This document shows, piece by piece, positions 36,780 through 40,330 of a stretch of 40,330 bases of DNA. The notes below the pieces were generated by a model that was not told the DNA's origin, made no database searches, and saw only the letters and a program-made list of their open reading frames with translations. A program made the position numbers and the translations under genes. Origin of the DNA: Pedosphaera sp. (GTDB lineage: Bacteria > Verrucomicrobiota > Verrucomicrobiia > Limisphaerales > UBA1100); NCBI GenBank assembly GCA_009695465.1, contig SIAW01000011.1, positions 1 through 40,330 on the forward strand. The letters run 5' to 3'. The first letter of the stretch is position 1; each line of letters opens with the position of its first letter.

Positions 36780-38797
36780 GGATTTCTCTTAAATTCAGCC
36801 TTCGAATCATCCTCCGGATTGACGGCCAATCGCGCGGAGATATCGAGGATGTCCGTCTGGGATTTCTTGAAATCAAAATGGATCGTGTCCAGTGCGTTGG
36901 TGCCCATCAACACATACTTGCGGATGTTGGGCGCACCCAACACGCTGGCCATCGCCTCCAGATGGCGGTAGGCGGGATACACCTGCGGCGCGGCTTTGTA
37001 CATGCTCAGAAATTCCTTCAGCTCGTTGCCCTCGCTCTTACGGCTCTGGCGTTTCTGCTGGGCGTCCATCTCGCCTTTGTCGTGAATCTGCGCAGCCCTG
37101 ATGTGCGACATCTCCGTCAGATGCCCCGAACGCGCCTGCGCCATCTGCGCGCTCTGCCGCTGGGTCAACAGCGCCGCCAAGTATTTCTCGTGAACGCCCG
37201 TGGGGGAATCGGATCCCAGCGCTTCCTTCTTGGTCGGATCCGTGATGTCCGTCACGGCAATCTGCGCGCGCTCCGCCGGCGGTTGGATCCGGTCCAGTCC
37301 CACATTGATAATGGTCACGCCCAGTTTGCGCGTATCCGCCGCGCGCTGGATGTGGGCCAACAACACGCTGCTCGCCGTGCTGCGGCCGCTGGCCAGCAGT
37401 TCGGCCATGCGCTTGCCCATGAAATATTGCGTGACCTCCCGGGTGGCGATGCTTTCGATGATCAGGAACGGATGCTCCTGCGATTTCACTTTCGTGTACC
37501 GCGTCCATTCCCGGATGTCGCGGATGACAAACTGCACGGGCACGCTCACGTACAACAGCCCGGCGGTGCGATCCGATGCGTTCTTGCTCGCCGACTTGCT
37601 TTGATCCGCGCGCGTGGCGAAATAGTGCCGATACATCTCCTGCTGAACCTCGGGGTTGCTGTGATCCTTCACGCGCGGCTCGTTCCAGTTCACGCCCTTC
37701 TTGACGCCCCGACCGGCCTCGGCCGCGGTCTCGTGGTAGCCCACTTGCACCACCTCCACGCGGCTGGGCACGTAACGTTGGAGATCCTCGAAGGGCCACG
37801 GGCATTTGAACCGGATGCCCGGCTCCAACAATACTGGCCCGCCACGGCGTTCAATCAACCCTTGCTCGTTGGGTTGAATGACCACCACCGCCGTCGAAAT
37901 CCACAACGCAGCCACCTGCAGCATCGCCAGCAAGGCCAGACGTTCTTTGAGGAATTGATAGCCCCACGTCTCGGACACCTTGAAGCCGAACTGGTAATCC
38001 AGCGCGATGGCCGCTGTGGAAAAAAAGCTCTCAGGCTTGCTGATCAACCCCACCAGCCGGCTGTGGTAAAGTTGGCGCGCCTCGCCGCCCTTCAAGCGCG
38101 GGCGGTAGAGATCCAAAATCAATCGCAGCAACGTCTCGCCCGTCAGCACCAGCAGCAGCGCCAGTTGCGCCCACGCCATGAAAAGGTGAACGCTCTTGTA
38201 TTCCGCCAATGTCGCAGCGGCCGCGATAGCCAGCAGGAAAAATTGGTACGCGCCCAGCAGCAGGAAGTCCGAGCCGGGCTGCAAGGTGATCGCGTTGCTC
38301 ATGCGCGCGAGCACCGTCGCGTAACGGCCGCGCAGGAACAGGAACAGTCCGAAGAGCGCCGACACCGCCAGCACGACTTCCGGTTTGCCCAGAACGGTTT
38401 TCTGCGTCCATTGCCCGCGCAACAGTTTTGTGAAGATCACCCAAGCCGCGATTCCCTGCGCGATGAAGAGCACGATGGTGAGCGCGGGCACCCACCATTT
38501 GTCGAACTGCTCGCGCGTGCGCCGCGCGGGAAAGGCGTCGGCCTCGAACATGGAAGTGTCGGCCGTGCCTTTGCGCGCCTCATCATGCTCCATCTGCTCC
38601 AACTGCTCGCGGTCGAGCAAGTGCAGGTGGAAATAGCTGACCAACGAAACTAGGAATCCGATCGCCAGAAACGCCAGCGCAAACGCCGTGCTGGCTGAGC
38701 CGTCGCCGCTGAACCACAGCACCACCGCCCCCGCCATCAAGGCCAGGAACGAGACCATAAGGTTCAAACCACCGGCGCTTTTTATCTGGTTGTCCAT
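36776..38797 (-). CDS. Seven-TM protein fused to a C-terminal SPFH domain
   Basis: The protein has 673 aa. TM helices are seen at about 11-28, 34-58, 103-125, 143-160, 180-203, 212-236 and 297-320; the last one ends with VVVIQPNEQGLIERRG and opens the SPFH domain (about 320-560: LLEPGIRFKCPWPFE, VSVPVQFVIRDIREWTRYTK, IINVGLDRIQPPAERAQI). A charged, Gln/Lys-rich helix follows, then a C-terminal segment (AYRHLEAMASVLGAPNIRKY, HFDFKKSQTDILDIS). The HflK family normally has one TM; the six extra helices are an N-terminal membrane domain of unknown function. It lies 19 nt after the ABC-2 permease and 4-nt overlapped with the HflC-like gene. Confidence 0.85.
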   Translation of the reverse strand: MDNQIKSAGGLNLMVSFLALMAGAVVLWFSGDGSASTAFALAFLAIGFLVSLVSYFHLHLLDREQLEQMEHDEARKGTADTSMFEADAFPARRTREQFDKWWVPALTIVLFIAQGIAAWVIFTKLLRGQWTQKTVLGKPEVVLAVSALFGLFLFLRGRYATVLARMSNAITLQPGSDFLLLGAYQFFLLAIAAAATLAEYKSVHLFMAWAQLALLLVLTGETLLRLILDLYRPRLKGGEARQLYHSRLVGLISKPESFFSTAAIALDYQFGFKVSETWGYQFLKERLALLAMLQVAALWISTAVVVIQPNEQGLIERRGGPVLLEPGIRFKCPWPFEDLQRYVPSRVEVVQVGYHETAAEAGRGVKKGVNWNEPRVKDHSNPEVQQEMYRHYFATRADQSKSASKNASDRTAGLLYVSVPVQFVIRDIREWTRYTKVKSQEHPFLIIESIATREVTQYFMGKRMAELLASGRSTASSVLLAHIQRAADTRKLGVTIINVGLDRIQPPAERAQIAVTDITDPTKKEALGSDSPTGVHEKYLAALLTQRQSAQMAQARSGHLTEMSHIRAAQIHDKGEMDAQQKRQSRKSEGNELKEFLSMYKAAPQVYPAYRHLEAMASVLGAPNIRKYVLMGTNALDTIHFDFKKSQTDILDISARLAVNPEDDSKAEFKRNP

Positions 38798-38816
38798 CGC
38801 AAAACAGGTCTGCCCA

Positions 38817-40330
38817 TCAGTTCAATTCGCGCTCTTCAAACAGGTAGAATGCCGCAACCAACCCAATCCCCAAATAGGTCACCACATACAGCAGTGAGTC
38901 TCTCACGTAACTCCACGGTATGGAGTGGCCCGGCCTAATCGCGTCTGCGAGCCAGAAAAGTTGCCAGTTTGGAACCACCACGTAAAGAATTTTCGCCCAC
39001 CACCGGCCGCCGTGCACCACCTCCGCCATGCTGGATTGCGCACGCCCGCCTTCGCCCGCGCGCTTGGTCAATCCCTCGGTCAGCGGGTACACATAAAAGG
39101 AGAGATGCCCCGGCAAAAGGTCGCTGATGTCACGTTCCTTCGCCAGCGCCCGGCCCACTTCAGCGGGACTGCGCGTGCCTTTTTTCATCTCCTCGAACAG
39201 GCCCACTTCCAACTCCAGATTGTATTTGTGCAGCACCGCGTGTTGCGCCTTCTGCGCGGTGCTGTGGGCGGCCAGCTCTTTCTCGATGATGTTTTGGATG
39301 AGCTGCGGTGCCACTTCATCTTTCAATTCATGGAAGTGCACCGCCAGCGGTTCGTTGGGCGGGAAGTAACCCCGCTCGTCCACCGTGGAACGGCGCAGCA
39401 CCAGATGGTTGGGCTTGAGCTCATTGACCTGCCCGCCGGTCTGCTGCACTTGGACACTGACGATGAGCGGCACGCGCGGGATGTCGCGGATGCCCCGCGG
39501 TTCGACTTTGAACACCGCTTTCTCTCCGGTGAAATCTCGTGGCGGCGTCCAGATCAGATGATCGCCCGCCGTCAGGAACGCTCCGCCCATCGCTTGGCGC
39601 CCGAAGAAATAATCGGACATCAACCCCAGCACAAAAAATCCGCTGCAGATGATGAGCGTCGGCAGCCAGCTCAGCCGTGTGGAGCACACCATCGCCACCG
39701 CCGCCAAAATCCACAGCGCGAACAGCAACAGCACGGCCATCGGCAGGAGGTCCCAATTGATGCCCTCGGCGAACAGCGACTTGGGATCGTGCCCTTTGCC
39801 CACGAACTGTTCGTTGGTGAAGATGTCGTAGCCCTTGTCGTTGTTGAAAATCCAGATCTCCCAGAAACGCGCGTGCCGGTCCGACTCCGGATCCCAGAAA
39901 TAATGCACCACCTCCTTGTCCATGCAGCAGATGGCGACAAAACCCAGCGTCATGCCCAGCAGCACGAACAGCACGGCCCACGGCACGAATTGTTTGTTGA
40001 GGAAATAATTGAGCAACGCCGCCGCCAGCGCTCCCAGTCCGATGCAGATGAAAAACACGAGCGACCCAAAGTTGTCCGGGTTGCCGTAAGCATCGAAGGA
40101 ATTGCGGCTGGCCAAGAGCACGCCCAACAGATTGGCGTAGGTCAACACCGTCAACGCGCCGGCCAGTCCCAGGAATTTGCCGAGGATGAACTGCACGCGA
40201 CTGACGGGCTTGGAAAGCACCGCCAAGGCTGTGCCCGACCGAATCTCTTCCGCCAACGACGAGGAGGCGCACATCACCGCGCCGAACAGTCCGGAGACAA
40301 AGAGCACCGTCAGCGCGCCGTTCTCCACCA
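38817..40330 (-). CDS. ABC-2 type permease, N-terminus outside the window
   Basis: The frame is open to the right window edge, so the true start is outside; GTG 40328 is only the first possible codon. The visible 500 or so residues begin inside an ABC-2 permease: VLFVSGLFGAVMCASSSLAEEI, then GTALAVLSKPVSRVQFILGKF (ABC-2 hallmark), further TM helices to about residue 250, a soluble stretch of roughly 180 residues (VNELKPNHLVLRRSTVDERG, EVGRALAKERDISDLLPGHL), and a final TM pair ending YLFEERELN. As in the 725-aa permease, a large extracytoplasmic part separates membrane blocks. It is the first visible gene of the SPFH/P-ATPase/ABC run. Confidence 0.88.
   Translation of the reverse strand, partial: VENGALTVLFVSGLFGAVMCASSSLAEEIRSGTALAVLSKPVSRVQFILGKFLGLAGALTVLTYANLLGVLLASRNSFDAYGNPDNFGSLVFFICIGLGALAAALLNYFLNKQFVPWAVLFVLLGMTLGFVAICCMDKEVVHYFWDPESDRHARFWEIWIFNNDKGYDIFTNEQFVGKGHDPKSLFAEGINWDLLPMAVLLLFALWILAAVAMVCSTRLSWLPTLIICSGFFVLGLMSDYFFGRQAMGGAFLTAGDHLIWTPPRDFTGEKAVFKVEPRGIRDIPRVPLIVSVQVQQTGGQVNELKPNHLVLRRSTVDERGYFPPNEPLAVHFHELKDEVAPQLIQNIIEKELAAHSTAQKAQHAVLHKYNLELEVGLFEEMKKGTRSPAEVGRALAKERDISDLLPGHLSFYVYPLTEGLTKRAGEGGRAQSSMAEVVHGGRWWAKILYVVVPNWQLFWLADAIRPGHSIPWSYVRDSLLYVVTYLGIGLVAAFYLFEERELN

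Overview
The window is compact, GC-rich bacterial chromosome (rough impression, above 60 % GC) with no RNA gene, CRISPR array, phage or insertion sequence that I can see. The gene families point to the PVC superphylum, most likely Verrucomicrobiota of the Pedosphaera/Limisphaerales type: a cytochrome-c/DUF1549/DUF1553 protein followed by DUF1501 Tat proteins, a Pro/Ala/Lys-rich protein starting MSDAPQ..KKKK..RISLPPKP, a triple SPFH/P-type ATPase/ABC cluster, and almost no Shine-Dalgarno sequences. This assignment is by family recognition, not by a search.

Left part (1-8680). A truncated minus-strand gene (1-328) leaves the window at the left edge. A short gap with a 28-bp inverted repeat follows. 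Then come an exported PHP-type metallohydrolase (minus) and, divergently, a three-gene plus-strand operon (cytochrome/DUF1549/DUF1553 protein and two tandem DUF1501 proteins, with overlapping ends). This looks like a PVC catabolic module; its substrate is unknown.

Middle part (8663-22119). Housekeeping genes: a DUF2071 protein and a membrane-anchored PQQ-like beta-propeller protein (divergent), comEC (minus), pdxJ-acpS (plus, ATGA overlap), glnD (minus), then lgt-rluA-pgk-tpiA-secG (plus). The comEC-pdxJ gap holds two face-to-face promoter candidates sharing one -35 box, both placing the transcription start at or within a few bases of the start codon.

Right part (22119-40330), all minus strand. 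A four-gene peptide-type ABC importer (lipoprotein SBP, two permeases, fused double ATPase) is preceded by an eight-gene run, in transcription order: ABC-2 permease (cut by the window edge), seven-TM SPFH protein, HflC-like, HflK-like, P1B-type metal ATPase, ABC ATPase, second ABC-2 permease with a large soluble insert, and a 585-aa signal-anchored protein of unknown function. The short gaps and 4-nt overlaps argue for one transcript. This is the most interesting region: three different SPFH scaffold proteins coupled to a metal pump with an unusual ligand signature and to an ABC exporter. I infer a membrane-microdomain export or quality-control machine; no function is demonstrated by the sequence alone.
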